Part shown: positions 1-6,799 of the stretch, in pieces | Numbering within the stretch: the stretch's first letter is position 1 | Layout: each line of letters opens with the position of its first letter | Source of the DNA: Nitrospinota bacterium | GTDB taxonomy: Bacteria > UBA8248 | Assembly: GCA_011523725.1 (NCBI GenBank) | Contig: WTGD01000115.1 | Coordinates: 1 to 7,739 of the forward strand | DNA: 7,739 nt | Direction: 5' to 3' | Position numbers and translations under genes: made by a program | Notes under the pieces: model-generated | The model's input: the letters and a program-made list of their open reading frames with translations, nothing else | Told to the model about the DNA's origin: nothing | The model's database searches: none

Positions 1-333
1 AGCCAGGTGGTAGTCGCACATATCCCCGTGGATGGTGAGGTCGGGGTATCTGTCGAGCACGCGGCCCAGACCGCCCGAATGGGGGGTCTCCTGATGGGTC
101 AGGAACAAGTGCCTGAGCGGCCCTCCACCACGCGCGAGAATGTCCTTCATCTGGCGCTCGATGACGGGAAAATCCTTGGGATGCCCCGTCTCAACGAGCA
201 TGGAGGCTTCCGAGCCGATGACGAGGAAAGCCGCATTGTAGGAGTGATAGATTTTGCCCTGTGAGTGCTGCACGAGGCAGTCGCCGAGCCAGAAGACGCC
301 GGGCGAGACTTCTCGGGGCAGGGGATGGCTCAT
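1..333 (-). CDS. MBL-fold protein, ODP-like, partial (C-terminus beyond window)
   Basis: The reading frame starts at ATG 333 and runs off the left edge with 111 codons visible. A Shine-Dalgarno-like GAGG lies 11 nt upstream, inside the end of the preceding gene. The start reads MSHPLPREVSPGVFWLGD. A core strand holding LVETG (residues 46-50) takes the place of the usual LxDTG. The metal motif region is THQETPHSGG (79-88), which aligns with the HxExDHxGN/G motif of oxygen-binding di-iron (ODP/flavodiiron-like) members of the metallo-beta-lactamase fold. H80, E82 and H85 are present, but the Asp is replaced by Pro84. Later ligands are outside the window, so activity cannot be judged. It is the second gene of a two-gene unit, 8 nt downstream of another MBL-fold gene. 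The fold assignment is solid; the substrate is unknown. Confidence 0.8.
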   Translation of the reverse strand, partial: MSHPLPREVSPGVFWLGDCLVQHSQGKIYHSYNAAFLVIGSEASMLVETGHPKDFPVIERQMKDILARGGGPLRHLFLTHQETPHSGGLGRVLDRYPDLTIHGDMCDYHLA

Positions 334-341
334 GCGCGTTC

Positions 342-1205
342 TTACCTCTCTAAACCGAGCGCGACGTACCCTGGCTTGACGACGCTCCGGTCGAGACCCG
401 CCAGAACCTCGTCCAGCGCAGCGAATTGCCGCTCGACCAGATGACGCCCGCGCAGGATGGCGCCGTAGCCCGGGGCGATGGTCTCGATCTCGTAGCGCTC
501 GAAAACGTCGGCGATTCCTTTGCGGATGGAGTCCGTCCGTGCTCCTTCGAGCCACCAGTAGCGCGTGTTCAGCAGGAACGAGCGGACGAAAGAAGTCGTC
601 GTCACCCCGTCTTCATCCAGCAGCCAGGGGCCTTCCTCCCTTTCCGCCCAAAGGTGGCTGAACATGTCCGAGGTGAACAGGGTGCGCGTGGCCGCATCGT
701 AAATCCACCGTGTGCTGATGAGACGGATCGGCGCGTTCATCACCTCGATGTACCTATCGCCAATTTCGATGGGATGGAGCGGCTTCAGTATCGTGGTGGG
801 AAGGATGGGATTTCCGTTATTCGAGCCGCCCGGCTCCAGCGCTTCGAACTCGAGCCACTCGTTGATCTCCGGCACGGGCGCGAGGCACTCCACCACGTTG
901 AAGCGTTTGGCGATCGCCATGGCGTTGCCCACCGACATGAATTCGTTGATGCGAAGCGGAAGCATCGCGAGTGGCGTGGCGGGATCGAGGATGGATTCGA
1001 GTTGCATCAGGACTTCGGCCTCGTGGGCGGCGTAGCCCGTGTCGAGCAGGAGCGCGCCCTCGTCTCCTTTCAGCAGATAGCAGTTCGAGACGCTGTGCCC
1101 GCGCGCGCTGATGGGGTATGCGCTGATCCGCCCGTCCAGCGCAAACGTATTGTGGAGGGCGTAAACCTTTCCCTCCGCGAGTTCGACAATCCCGGAATAC
1201 GACAT
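342..1205 (-). CDS. Degenerate MBL-fold protein (probable pseudoenzyme)
   Basis: A 287-residue protein begins MSYSGIVELAEGKVYAL. An AAAGG lies 10 nt before ATG 1205; an in-frame TTG at 1241 would add 12 residues and is the alternative start. The fold is recognisable from LLLDTG (52-57), a helix-strand core, LFTSD with D180, and APGYGAILRG near the C-terminus. The metal site is nearly gone. The segment INEFMSVGN (86-94) sits where HxExDHxGN is expected and keeps only E88 plus the Gly-Asn. The His after the API strand (158-160) is absent, and the terminal His of the PGHG/PSHG motif is Tyr247. Of the canonical ligands only E88 and D180 remain. It is the first gene of a tight pair with the MBL-fold gene at 1-333. 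I infer a regulatory, scaffold or binding role; a different chemistry cannot be excluded. Confidence 0.85.
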   Translation of the reverse strand: MSYSGIVELAEGKVYALHNTFALDGRISAYPISARGHSVSNCYLLKGDEGALLLDTGYAAHEAEVLMQLESILDPATPLAMLPLRINEFMSVGNAMAIAKRFNVVECLAPVPEINEWLEFEALEPGGSNNGNPILPTTILKPLHPIEIGDRYIEVMNAPIRLISTRWIYDAATRTLFTSDMFSHLWAEREEGPWLLDEDGVTTTSFVRSFLLNTRYWWLEGARTDSIRKGIADVFERYEIETIAPGYGAILRGRHLVERQFAALDEVLAGLDRSVVKPGYVALGLER

Positions 1206-1497
1206 GCGTACGGTAGCCTTTCTCGATTCGGCGTGGAACAAAAGACCTGCGCCGAGGGAATTTGCGACCAGGTTCTAATAATCCATTGTAACCCCATTGC
1301 GAGCGAAATGGCGAGGCTCATGCCATTCCCCCATCGTCCGTCATTCCGGCGCTGGTGACGGCTTCTGCCGGAAAATCACTCTAACACCATGTTACATGGA
1401 GGGTTACCCGTCATACGGTTCGCCGTCACGAAAATGCCGACATCCCCGCTTTCCAAAGGCCGGGGGACGGGGTAGGATTTCCCCAAGAGCCTGCGAC

Positions 1498-1614
1498 GGA
1501 CTCGGCCGGTTGGGTCTCGTGCGGCGGGAGCCCGCGAACCCCGTCAGGTCCGGAAGGAAGCAGCGGTAAGTGGACACTCCCGGGCGCCACGAGGGCGCCT
1601 GACCGGTCGACTCC
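1498..1614 (+). ncRNA. ffs: Signal recognition particle RNA, 4.5S type
   Basis: This is the RNA scaffold of the bacterial signal recognition particle. It binds Ffh and speeds its docking with FtsY during co-translational membrane targeting. The diagnostic apical domain GTCAGGTCCGGAAGGAAGC lies at 1543-1561, with the GGAA tetraloop at 1552-1555 closed by C1551-G1556. Termini pair well: 1498-1511 with 1601-1614 forms 14 positions with a single mismatch and two G-U pairs. CTCGTG 1516-1521 then pairs with CACGAG 1588-1593, and GGGAG 1526-1530 with CTCCC 1577-1581. There is no sign of an Alu domain, so this is the short form. A weak promoter-like pair (TTCCAA at 1451, TAGGAT at 1473) lies upstream. 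No clear terminator separates it from dnaX, 73 nt downstream, so readthrough is plausible. Exact ends are uncertain by a few bases. Confidence 0.95.
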
Positions 1615-1687
1615 ATCGCAGGACCTGCGCGTCGCTCATGGGGTATGGGGCCCTTTGGCGGCGGAAATCCTTTAGGGCGGATTCTTG

Positions 1688-3418
1688 ATGGCCTTCATCG
1701 GCAGCGCCAGAAAATGGCGTCCGCAGCGTTTCGAGGAACTCATCGGCCAGGAGCATATCCGGCGAACGCTCTCGAACGCCCTGGCCTCGGGGCGCGTCGC
1801 GTCGGCTTACCTGTTCAGCGGAACGCGGGGGGTCGGCAAGACGACCACCGCGCGCATTCTCGCCAAGGCGCTCAACTGCGAATCGGGAGATGCGCCGCTA
1901 TCCGAGCCGTGCAACGAGTGCTCATCGTGCGAGGAAATCACCAGGGGAAGCCACCCCGATATTCTGGAAATCGACGCCGCCACCTATACGGGGGTGGACA
2001 ACGTGCGCGAGTTGCGCGAGGGGCTGCGCTACCAGCCCGCGCGGGGCCGTTACAAGACCGTGATTTTCGATGAAGTGCACATGCTCTCCAAAAGCTCCTT
2101 CAACGCTCTCTTGAAGACGCTCGAGGAACCCCCGCCTCACGTCGTCTTCATTCTGGCCACCACAGAGATCAAGAACGTCCCCGACACCATTTTGAGCCGC
2201 TGCCAGGTGTTCGAGTTCCGGAGGATCACGACATCAGTCATCGCGGCGCATCTCTCGAAGATCGTCGAGGCGCAGGACAGGAAGATGGACGAAGCGGCCG
2301 TCAAGCTGTTGGCGAGGATGGGAGAGGGAAGCATTCGCGATGCGCAATCTTTGCTCGATCAGGTGCTGGCTTTCGCCGCCGAGGATCCGGTATCGAGCGA
2401 AGAAGTACAAAAGGTGCTCGGTGTTCCCTCGGGCAGCATCCACAAGGCATTGGTCGAGGCTGTGATCGCGCGCGACGGGAACAAGGCGCTCACCGAGCTG
2501 AAAGGCCTCTTCGACGCAGGCCACGATCTCAAGCTCTTCTCCGCGAACCTGCTCGAGTACTTGCGCGACTGCATGGTACTCCTGTCCGCCGGCGACGATG
2601 CGGCGCTCTTCGACGTGGCGGCTTCGGAGATCGAAGAGCGCAGGCAGGTGGCCGCGAAGATGAGTTTCGCCGAGGCGCATCAGGCCTATTCCATTTTGCA
2701 GGGAGCGGAGTTCGAGCTCAGGACGTCGGATCATCCCCGTATGACGCTCGAAGTCGCGATTCTGCGCATGTGCCAGATTGAACCGATAGCGGATCTGAGC
2801 GCGTTGATGGAGAGGCTCGAATCCATAAGCGGGGAAGCGGCGCCGAATCCGCCTCGCGTCCCCTCGCCGAGGACGGGATCTGCCGGCGGCGCGCCGCCTC
2901 CGGCTACTCGGGAAATCACGGTGCCCGATCCGGCGCCGCCTGCGACGGAAGCTGCCTCAGGGGGAACACCTGTCGCGCAAGTAGAAGTCAGGGAGTGGAA
3001 CACCGTCGAGGCGCGGCGCATATGGACAGTAGCCGTGGAAGCCCTGCGACCGATGAGGCGCCCGCTTTTTCATGGCGTTGAACTCGATCTCGAAACGGAA
3101 GGTACCATTCGCGTGGTACTCGCTCAGGAGAACCGAAACGCGCAGGGCCTGCACATGGCGGAGGAGGTACTGCCCGAAATCGAGGCGTTTTTCAGAACGC
3201 ATTCCCCCTGGAGCGCCAGAGTTGAGATCGCGGGCGTGGAAAATGGAGCGCATTCGCAAACCGGGCAAGGGGCTGGGAAGACGAGCAATGCGCACGGCCA
3301 GAAACCGGATGAGAACGAAGAGGCCGTGATCCAAGAAATCGTGGACTTGTTCAACGGAAAGATAGTCGACATTCGCCAAGGGCGGGTGCGAAAATCGGGT
3401 GGAAATTCATTCGCTTGA
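1688..3418 (+). CDS. dnaX: DNA polymerase III subunit tau (clamp loader)
   Basis: The 576-residue AAA+ ATPase is the clamp-loader subunit that opens and loads the sliding clamp and, as tau, ties the polymerase cores together. The N-terminus reads ARKWRPQRFEELIGQEHI, typical of DnaX. Walker A is GTRGVGKT (45-52). Zinc-module cysteines are C64, C75, C78 and C81. Walker B is VIFDEVH with D128-E129. Sensor 1 is ILATTE, the SRC motif carries the arginine finger R171, and GSIRDAQSLLDQ marks sensor 2. A proline- and alanine-rich linker (roughly 385-425) leads to a divergent C-terminal domain. ATG 1688 is chosen with AGGG 10 nt upstream; a TTG one codon earlier is less likely. No A-rich slippery run occurs in the 3' half, so a frameshifted gamma product is not indicated. 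It lies between ffs and ybaB, the usual order. Confidence 0.97.
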   Translation: MAFIGSARKWRPQRFEELIGQEHIRRTLSNALASGRVASAYLFSGTRGVGKTTTARILAKALNCESGDAPLSEPCNECSSCEEITRGSHPDILEIDAATYTGVDNVRELREGLRYQPARGRYKTVIFDEVHMLSKSSFNALLKTLEEPPPHVVFILATTEIKNVPDTILSRCQVFEFRRITTSVIAAHLSKIVEAQDRKMDEAAVKLLARMGEGSIRDAQSLLDQVLAFAAEDPVSSEEVQKVLGVPSGSIHKALVEAVIARDGNKALTELKGLFDAGHDLKLFSANLLEYLRDCMVLLSAGDDAALFDVAASEIEERRQVAAKMSFAEAHQAYSILQGAEFELRTSDHPRMTLEVAILRMCQIEPIADLSALMERLESISGEAAPNPPRVPSPRTGSAGGAPPPATREITVPDPAPPATEAASGGTPVAQVEVREWNTVEARRIWTVAVEALRPMRRPLFHGVELDLETEGTIRVVLAQENRNAQGLHMAEEVLPEIEAFFRTHSPWSARVEIAGVENGAHSQTGQGAGKTSNAHGQKPDENEEAVIQEIVDLFNGKIVDIRQGRVRKSGGNSFA

Positions 3419-3449
3419 GTGAAGAAGGAAATACCTCGGGGAGATTCTC

Positions 3450-3770
3450 ATGTTAAAAGGTGGCATCGGTAATCTGATGAAACAGGCGCGCCAGATCCAG
3501 GACAAGATGGCCAAACTCCAGGAGGAAATGGCGGCGAAGACGGTGGAGGCCTCCTCCGGAGGCGGCATGGTGAGCGTAACCGCCAATGGCGCCGGTGAAG
3601 TGGTCTCGGTGAAGATAGACCCGCAGGTGGTCGACCCCGAAGACGTGGAGATGCTCGAGGACCTGGTGCGCGCCGCCTGCAACGAGGCGTCCCGAAAAGG
3701 GAAAGATATGATGTCCGAGGAGATGAAAAAGCTCACCGGGGGCCTGCCCATTCCCGGTGGTCTGTTCTGA
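3450..3770 (+). CDS. ybaB: YbaB/EbfC family nucleoid-associated protein
   Basis: The 106-residue protein matches the usual length of the YbaB/EbfC family, small dimeric proteins that bind DNA with tweezer-like alpha-beta-alpha dimers and contribute to nucleoid organisation. The N-terminal helix MLKGGIGNLMKQARQIQDKM is followed by a short charged coiled region. A Gly-rich turn then leads to the beta strands GMVSVTANGAGEVVSVKIDP, and a C-terminal helix (DLVRAACNEASRKGKDMM) precedes the family-typical tail GGLPIPGGLF. A GGGAG Shine-Dalgarno lies about 8 nt before ATG 3450. The gene follows dnaX after 31 nt and precedes recR by 92 nt, the conserved dnaX-ybaB-recR arrangement, so it is very likely cotranscribed with dnaX. 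Confidence 0.96.
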   Translation: MLKGGIGNLMKQARQIQDKMAKLQEEMAAKTVEASSGGGMVSVTANGAGEVVSVKIDPQVVDPEDVEMLEDLVRAACNEASRKGKDMMSEEMKKLTGGLPIPGGLF

Positions 3771-3822
3771 GCCGATGCGCGGCTTCTACGCCACTCATCG
3801 TTTTCATATCGTCTTCATCGTC

Positions 3823-3845
3823 GTTTCCGGGCCGCCGCCCGAAAC
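3823..3845 (+). other. Hairpin in the ybaB-recR gap
   Basis: GTTTC 3823-3827 and GGGC 3829-3832 pair with GCCC 3837-3840 and GAAAC 3841-3845. This gives a 9-bp stem with one bulged C3828 and a CGCC loop. It ends 17 nt before the recR start codon and has no T-run after it, so it is not a standard terminator. It could influence recR translation or mRNA stability within the operon. This is visible complementarity only; function is unknown. Confidence 0.3.
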
Positions 3846-3862
3846 GCAAGTGAGAAAACACC

Positions 3863-4471
3863 ATGCAGCCTGGGCGATTTCCCGCCATTGAAGAGTGCAT
3901 CGAGGCGTTTCGCCGCCTTCCGGGGGTGGGGCCAAAGAGCGCGCAGCGAATCGTCTTTCATCTGCTGGGCAAAGACCCTGAAGCCGCCGGTAAAATCGCC
4001 GCCTCATGCGAGGCGCTTCATGAAAAGGTGGGCTTGTGCGACACGTGTTCCATGCTCGTGGAGGGTGAAGCGGGTGGAGTTGACTGCGCGGTCTGCAGCG
4101 CGCGTGACCCAAGCATCATCTGTGTCGTGGAAGAGCCCGCCGATGTGTTCGCGGTGGAGCGCGCGGGAGGCGTAGTGGGCCGCTACCACGTGCTGATGGG
4201 CGTCATCTCCCCTCTCGATGGCGTGGAGCCCGAAGACCTCACCATCGCCAATCTCATCGAGCGCGTGAAGAATGGTGAAGTGAAAGAAGTGATTCTGGCC
4301 TTGAACCCCAACATGGCGGGCGAGGGGACTTCTCTCTATCTTGCCCAGGTTCTCAAACCGCTCGGCGTGCGCGTCACCCAGTTAGCGCACGGGCTTCCCA
4401 TAGGCAGTCATCTCGAGTACGCGGACGAGATGACACTCACCCGCTCGCTGGAGGGCCGCCGCGAGTTATAG
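3863..4471 (+). CDS. recR: Recombination mediator protein RecR
   Basis: The 202-residue length is the standard size of RecR, which with RecO (and RecF) helps load RecA onto SSB-coated gapped DNA. A helix-hairpin-helix RRLPGVGPKSAQR (17-29) is followed by a Cys4 zinc finger (C59, C62, C75, C78, with 12 residues between the two CxxC pairs). A Toprim domain then begins at ICVVEEPADVFAVER, followed by YHVLMGVISPLDGV, the acidic segment LALNPNMAGEGTSLYLAQ and the C-terminal LAHGLPIGSHLEYADEMTL, all characteristic. GTGAG precedes ATG 3863 with about 8 nt spacing. It is the last gene of the ffs-dnaX-ybaB-recR cluster and converges on the cyclophilin gene 56 nt away. All expected functional residues are present. 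Confidence 0.97.
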   Translation: MQPGRFPAIEECIEAFRRLPGVGPKSAQRIVFHLLGKDPEAAGKIAASCEALHEKVGLCDTCSMLVEGEAGGVDCAVCSARDPSIICVVEEPADVFAVERAGGVVGRYHVLMGVISPLDGVEPEDLTIANLIERVKNGEVKEVILALNPNMAGEGTSLYLAQVLKPLGVRVTQLAHGLPIGSHLEYADEMTLTRSLEGRREL

Positions 4472-4495
4472 TCCTATGCCCGAGCGTTGCCTGGT

Positions 4496-4518
4496 GAGCG
4501 CGCCGCTCCTGCTCTTTT
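4496..4518 (+). terminator. Possible terminator after recR
   Basis: GAGCG 4496-4500 and CGCTC 4504-4508 form a GC-rich 5-bp hairpin with a CGC loop, followed by a pyrimidine stretch ending in TTTT at 4515-4518. It lies in the 56-nt gap between the convergent recR and cyclophilin genes, where a terminator is expected. The stem is short and the T-run is not adjacent, so support is weak. Confidence 0.33.
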
Positions 4519-4527
4519 CCCCGGAAA

Positions 4528-5358
4528 TCAGGGAGTGTGAAGCCGGATCGAGATGATCCGCACCTCATTTTGAGGCACGCTTCCCGCCCCCACGGGCGTC
4601 TCGCCGATTTTCTCCACCACGGCCATACCTTGGACTACCTTCCCGAAGACCGTGTGCTTTCCGGTGAGCCAGGGTGTGTCGATGAGATTGATGAAAAACT
4701 GCGAGCCGTTCGTGTTGGGGCCCGAATTCGCCATCGCGAGCACACCCTTTACGGGCGGGCGCGATTTGAGCTTTTCGTTGAAGCGATAGCCCATGTTCTC
4801 GTACGCATCCTTGAGCGTGAGGTCATTGAGGCGTCGTTTTACCTCTTCCATGCGCTTGTCGAGATCGGCCTGGGAGCGGATGCCCATCTTCTGGAACAGG
4901 GGATGCACCAGGGTGCGCTGAAAATCGCTCTGGTTCCTGATGGGCAAAAAGGTGTGGGGACGCCCCTCCTTCATGGCCTTCATTTTGTGCAGGCCCAGGG
5001 CGTCGGCATTGATTTCATCCTCGAAGTTGTAGCCCGGCCCACCGGTTCCGTTCCCCCTGGGGTCGCCTCCCTGGATCATAAAGTCCTTGATGACGCGATG
5101 AAACTTCAGCCCGTCGTAAAACGGGCGCTTCACCTTCGCCTTCGTCTTGTCGTCGACGAAGACGCGCTCCCCTATGGCAAGGCTCATGAAGTTCGCCACC
5201 GTCTTTGGCGCTTCTTCGGGGAACATCTCGATGTAGACGTCACCGAAATTGGTTTTCATCACAAGAACCGGGTTGGTGGGTTTTTCCTTTACGAACCCTT
5301 GCGCGAAAGAGGCCGTGGCCATGAAGAGTGAAAGAGCGATTGCGAATATGATTTTCAT
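4528..5358 (-). CDS. Periplasmic cyclophilin-type peptidyl-prolyl isomerase
   Basis: The 276-residue protein catalyses cis-trans isomerisation of Xaa-Pro bonds. Residues 1-19 (MKIIFAIALSLFMATASFA) form a Sec signal peptide with cleavage predicted after SFA, placing the enzyme in the periplasm. The cyclophilin active site is intact: R88, F93 and Q96 in FHRVIKDFMIQGGD; F222 in GSQFFI; W230 and H235 in PWLTGKHTVFG. An insertion of about 80 residues (roughly 117-200), charged and predicted helical, splits the domain between FEDEI and GVLAMANSGPNTNGSQ. Classical bacterial PpiA/PpiB proteins (about 165-190 residues) lack it. ATG 5358 is chosen because the signal peptide starts there and GGAG lies 7-8 nt upstream. 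The longer frame to 5418 only adds an unconvincing leader. It lies 126 nt downstream of the SRPBCC gene on the same strand. Confidence 0.95.
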   Translation of the reverse strand: MKIIFAIALSLFMATASFAQGFVKEKPTNPVLVMKTNFGDVYIEMFPEEAPKTVANFMSLAIGERVFVDDKTKAKVKRPFYDGLKFHRVIKDFMIQGGDPRGNGTGGPGYNFEDEINADALGLHKMKAMKEGRPHTFLPIRNQSDFQRTLVHPLFQKMGIRSQADLDKRMEEVKRRLNDLTLKDAYENMGYRFNEKLKSRPPVKGVLAMANSGPNTNGSQFFINLIDTPWLTGKHTVFGKVVQGMAVVEKIGETPVGAGSVPQNEVRIISIRLHTP

Positions 5359-5484
5359 TGCGTATCTCCGGGGCGCTGCGTGAAAAGACACATCATTCCG
5401 TCTCTCGGCCCCCTCCATGTCGAAAACGGCCGGGAGTTCGATGTCCGTTGGCGCATCGTCATCTTGCCATAAAACGAGGCGAAT

Positions 5485-5955
5485 TCAATTCATCCGCCCA
5501 AAGCGCTGCGCGAGCGTCTCTTCTCGGTAGGAAAAGATGCGGCGCAGTTGCCTGCTCACCACGAAACTGTCCATCAGGAACGAGAGGGGCCCCATCGGCA
5601 GCTTGTAGTGGATGATGTCGCGCATCTCCACACCACCTTCGATCGGCTGAAAATGGTGCTGGTGATGCCAGAATTGATAAGGGCCAAAACGCTGCTCGTC
5701 CACGAAGAGGCGGCCCTCCTCCACGTGCGTGATCTCCGTGACCCAGTGCACCGGAATCCCCAGAAAGGGCCTCACCCGGTAACAGATGAGGGTGCCGGTA
5801 TGCATCTTTGAAGGCAATTCGTTCTCGACGACCAGGTGAAGCTCGGGCGGCGTGATCTCCTTCAAATTCCGGGGATTCGAGAAAAAATCCCAGGCAGCGG
5901 CAAGCTCGATGGGAAATCGCTGGGTCGTGTTCAGGCGAAAGAAGTTGCGCCGCAT
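5485..5955 (-). CDS. SRPBCC-family ligand-binding protein
   Basis: The 156-residue protein fits a single START/Bet v 1-like (SRPBCC) domain, a helix-grip fold with a deep hydrophobic cavity. The opening FFRLNTTQRFPIELAAAWDFFSNPRNLKEITPPEL is the typical first strand and helix of the family. It is followed by LICYRVRPFLGIPVHWVTEI, FVDEQRFGPYQFWHHQHHFQPIEGGVEMRDIIHYKLPMGPL and a long C-terminal helix ending in REETLAQRFGRMN. The HHQHHF cluster sits in the central strand. There is no signal peptide, so it is cytoplasmic. A good AGGGAG Shine-Dalgarno lies about 7 nt before ATG 5955. It lies between tRNA-Ser(GCU) upstream and the cyclophilin gene downstream, all on the minus strand. The ligand is unknown and the neighbours do not reveal it. 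Confidence 0.9.
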   Translation of the reverse strand: MRRNFFRLNTTQRFPIELAAAWDFFSNPRNLKEITPPELHLVVENELPSKMHTGTLICYRVRPFLGIPVHWVTEITHVEEGRLFVDEQRFGPYQFWHHQHHFQPIEGGVEMRDIIHYKLPMGPLSFLMDSFVVSRQLRRIFSYREETLAQRFGRMN

Positions 5956-6071
5956 CGTTTTCTCCCTCTCCTCGATTTTGGAAAAGCATTTTCTTCATCC
6001 GAACTACCGGGAGGAACAAGACGGCGCCGGTGATGTCCCGAGGATTACCTTACCCAAGGCGGGCTTTCGTT

Positions 6072-6163
6072 TGGCGGAGAGAGAGGGATTCGAACCCTCG
6101 AGGCCAGTTTCCCGGCCTACTCGCTTAGCAGGCGAGCGCCTTCAGCCACTCGGCCATCTCTCC
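6072..6163 (-). tRNA. tRNA-Ser(GCU)
   Basis: Read on the minus strand, GGAGAGA (5' end 6163) pairs with TCTCTCC to close a 7-bp acceptor stem. The discriminator is G at 6075 and CCA is encoded at 6074-6072. The anticodon arm CTCGC-CTGCTAA-GCGAG presents GCT, decoding AGC and AGU. A long variable arm (GGCC ... GGCC stem with a GGAAAC-type loop) and a T arm GAGGG-TTCGAAT-CCCTC are typical of class II serine tRNA. A -10-like TATAGAAT lies at 6184-6177 with no convincing -35. The gene precedes the SRPBCC gene by about 115 nt. Confidence 0.97.
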
Positions 6164-6609
6164 GCGAGGGGCCGCCATTCTATATCACAAGAAGGAGCGG
6201 TGGCTATCCTCTGAGAAAGAATTCGAGCCCTGATGGTGCTCTTGTATAACGCAAGGTATCCACGGTCGCAGGGCGGAGCTTGTGCATGGATGTCATTATC
6301 TCCCCGCTATCTGTCAAAAATATCCCGACCAGATTTCAGAAGCCCTTTGTCAGAGTCTCAAAACGACTGCCGCTCAGGAAACCGCCATATGCGTCTCGGT
6401 ATTTTCCTGTTTCTCCAATGGAAAACGGCGGGCGGTTTCGGCTCCGCCGGGGTAAGGAGTCAGCAGCGGCATTTCCTGTCGACACTTCTCCTCCCTGCGG
6501 GGACACCGGGAGTAAAATCGGCATACATGCGAAGAGGGATCAATGGGGCTCATCGGCTCGTCGGCCAACCGCACCCATTCAACGCATTCGTTGGTGTTTA
6601 TGGCGGGTA
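6164..6609. other. Gene-poor spacer between two serine tRNAs
   Basis: I see no protein gene I can support in these 446 bases. Forward frames through here run into the antisense of the tRNAs and lack family features or clear ribosome sites. On the minus strand a weak terminator-like element lies at about 6422-6448: GGCGG pairs with CCGCC across an AGCCGAAA loop, followed by CGCCG and TTTT. It could end the tRNA-Ser(GGA) transcript, but it is about 160-190 nt past the tRNA. An imperfect CTCCC/GGGAG repeat lies at about 6490-6512. Nothing points to a mobile element. Confidence 0.5.
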
Positions 6610-6702
6610 TGGCGGAGAGGGAGGGATTCGAACCCTCGAGGCACCTTGTGGGCACCTATACGATTTCCAGTCGTACTCCTTAGGCCTCTCGGACACCTCT
6701 CC
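6610..6702 (-). tRNA. tRNA-Ser(GGA)
   Basis: On the minus strand the acceptor stem GGAGAGG (5' end 6702) pairs with the matching CCTCTCC. The discriminator is G at 6613 and CCA is encoded at 6612-6610. The anticodon arm TACGA-CTGGAAA-TCGTA presents GGA, decoding UCC and UCU. The long variable arm (GGTGCC ... GGTGCC region) and the T arm GAGGG-TTCGAAT-CCCTC mark a class II serine tRNA. It shares its T arm and acceptor design with tRNA-Ser(GCU) about 450 nt away. It is transcribed away from the structured RNA at 6835-7004. Confidence 0.97.
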
Positions 6703-6749
6703 GCGGGGTGGGCCGTCTCGCAAGACCATAAACCGGCCATGCGTGGATT

Positions 6750-6779
6750 TGTATATCACGGACTGAGCCAGGCTGTCAG
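6750..6779 (-). promoter_or_regulatory. Candidate promoter of tRNA-Ser(GGA)
   Basis: On the minus strand CTGACA (6779-6774) and TATACA (6755-6750) are spaced by 18 nt, matching sigma70 -35 and -10 boxes at 5/6 and 4/6 positions. Transcription would begin near 6743, about 40 nt before the mature tRNA 5' end. It overlaps the inverted repeat at 6760-6782. Confidence 0.4.
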
Positions 6780-6782
6780 TCC
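6760..6782. repeat. Inverted repeat in the divergent intergenic region
   Basis: GGACTGA 6760-6766 and TCAGTCC 6776-6782 are perfect inverted arms around a 9-nt centre. The element covers the -35 box and spacer of the proposed tRNA-Ser promoter and ends 17 nt before the -35 box of the plus-strand RNA promoter. That position suits an operator, but it may be chance. Confidence 0.35.
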
Positions 6783-6799
6783 GCCGTCTCCACCGCGCC

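Noticed and set aside
426..1358. 310-codon plus-strand frame opposite the MBL gene
   Set aside because: It is a GC-rich antisense shadow; the minus strand encodes a recognisable MBL fold and the shadow has no domain.
2700..3418. Programmed frameshift in dnaX producing gamma
   Set aside because: No run of A or A-AAG slippery heptamer with a following hairpin is visible in the second half of the gene.
4537..5331. 264-codon plus-strand frame opposite the cyclophilin
   Set aside because: The minus strand has an intact signal peptide and cyclophilin active site; the plus frame is a shadow rich in His and Arg.
5459..6019. Longer minus-strand frame overlapping the SRPBCC gene
   Set aside because: It is in a different frame; the 5485-5955 frame has the SRPBCC sequence and a good Shine-Dalgarno.
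5852..6214. Plus-strand frame containing EREGFEPSRPVSRPTRLAGERLQPLGHLS
   Set aside because: This is the antisense of tRNA-Ser(GCU), a well-known false protein.
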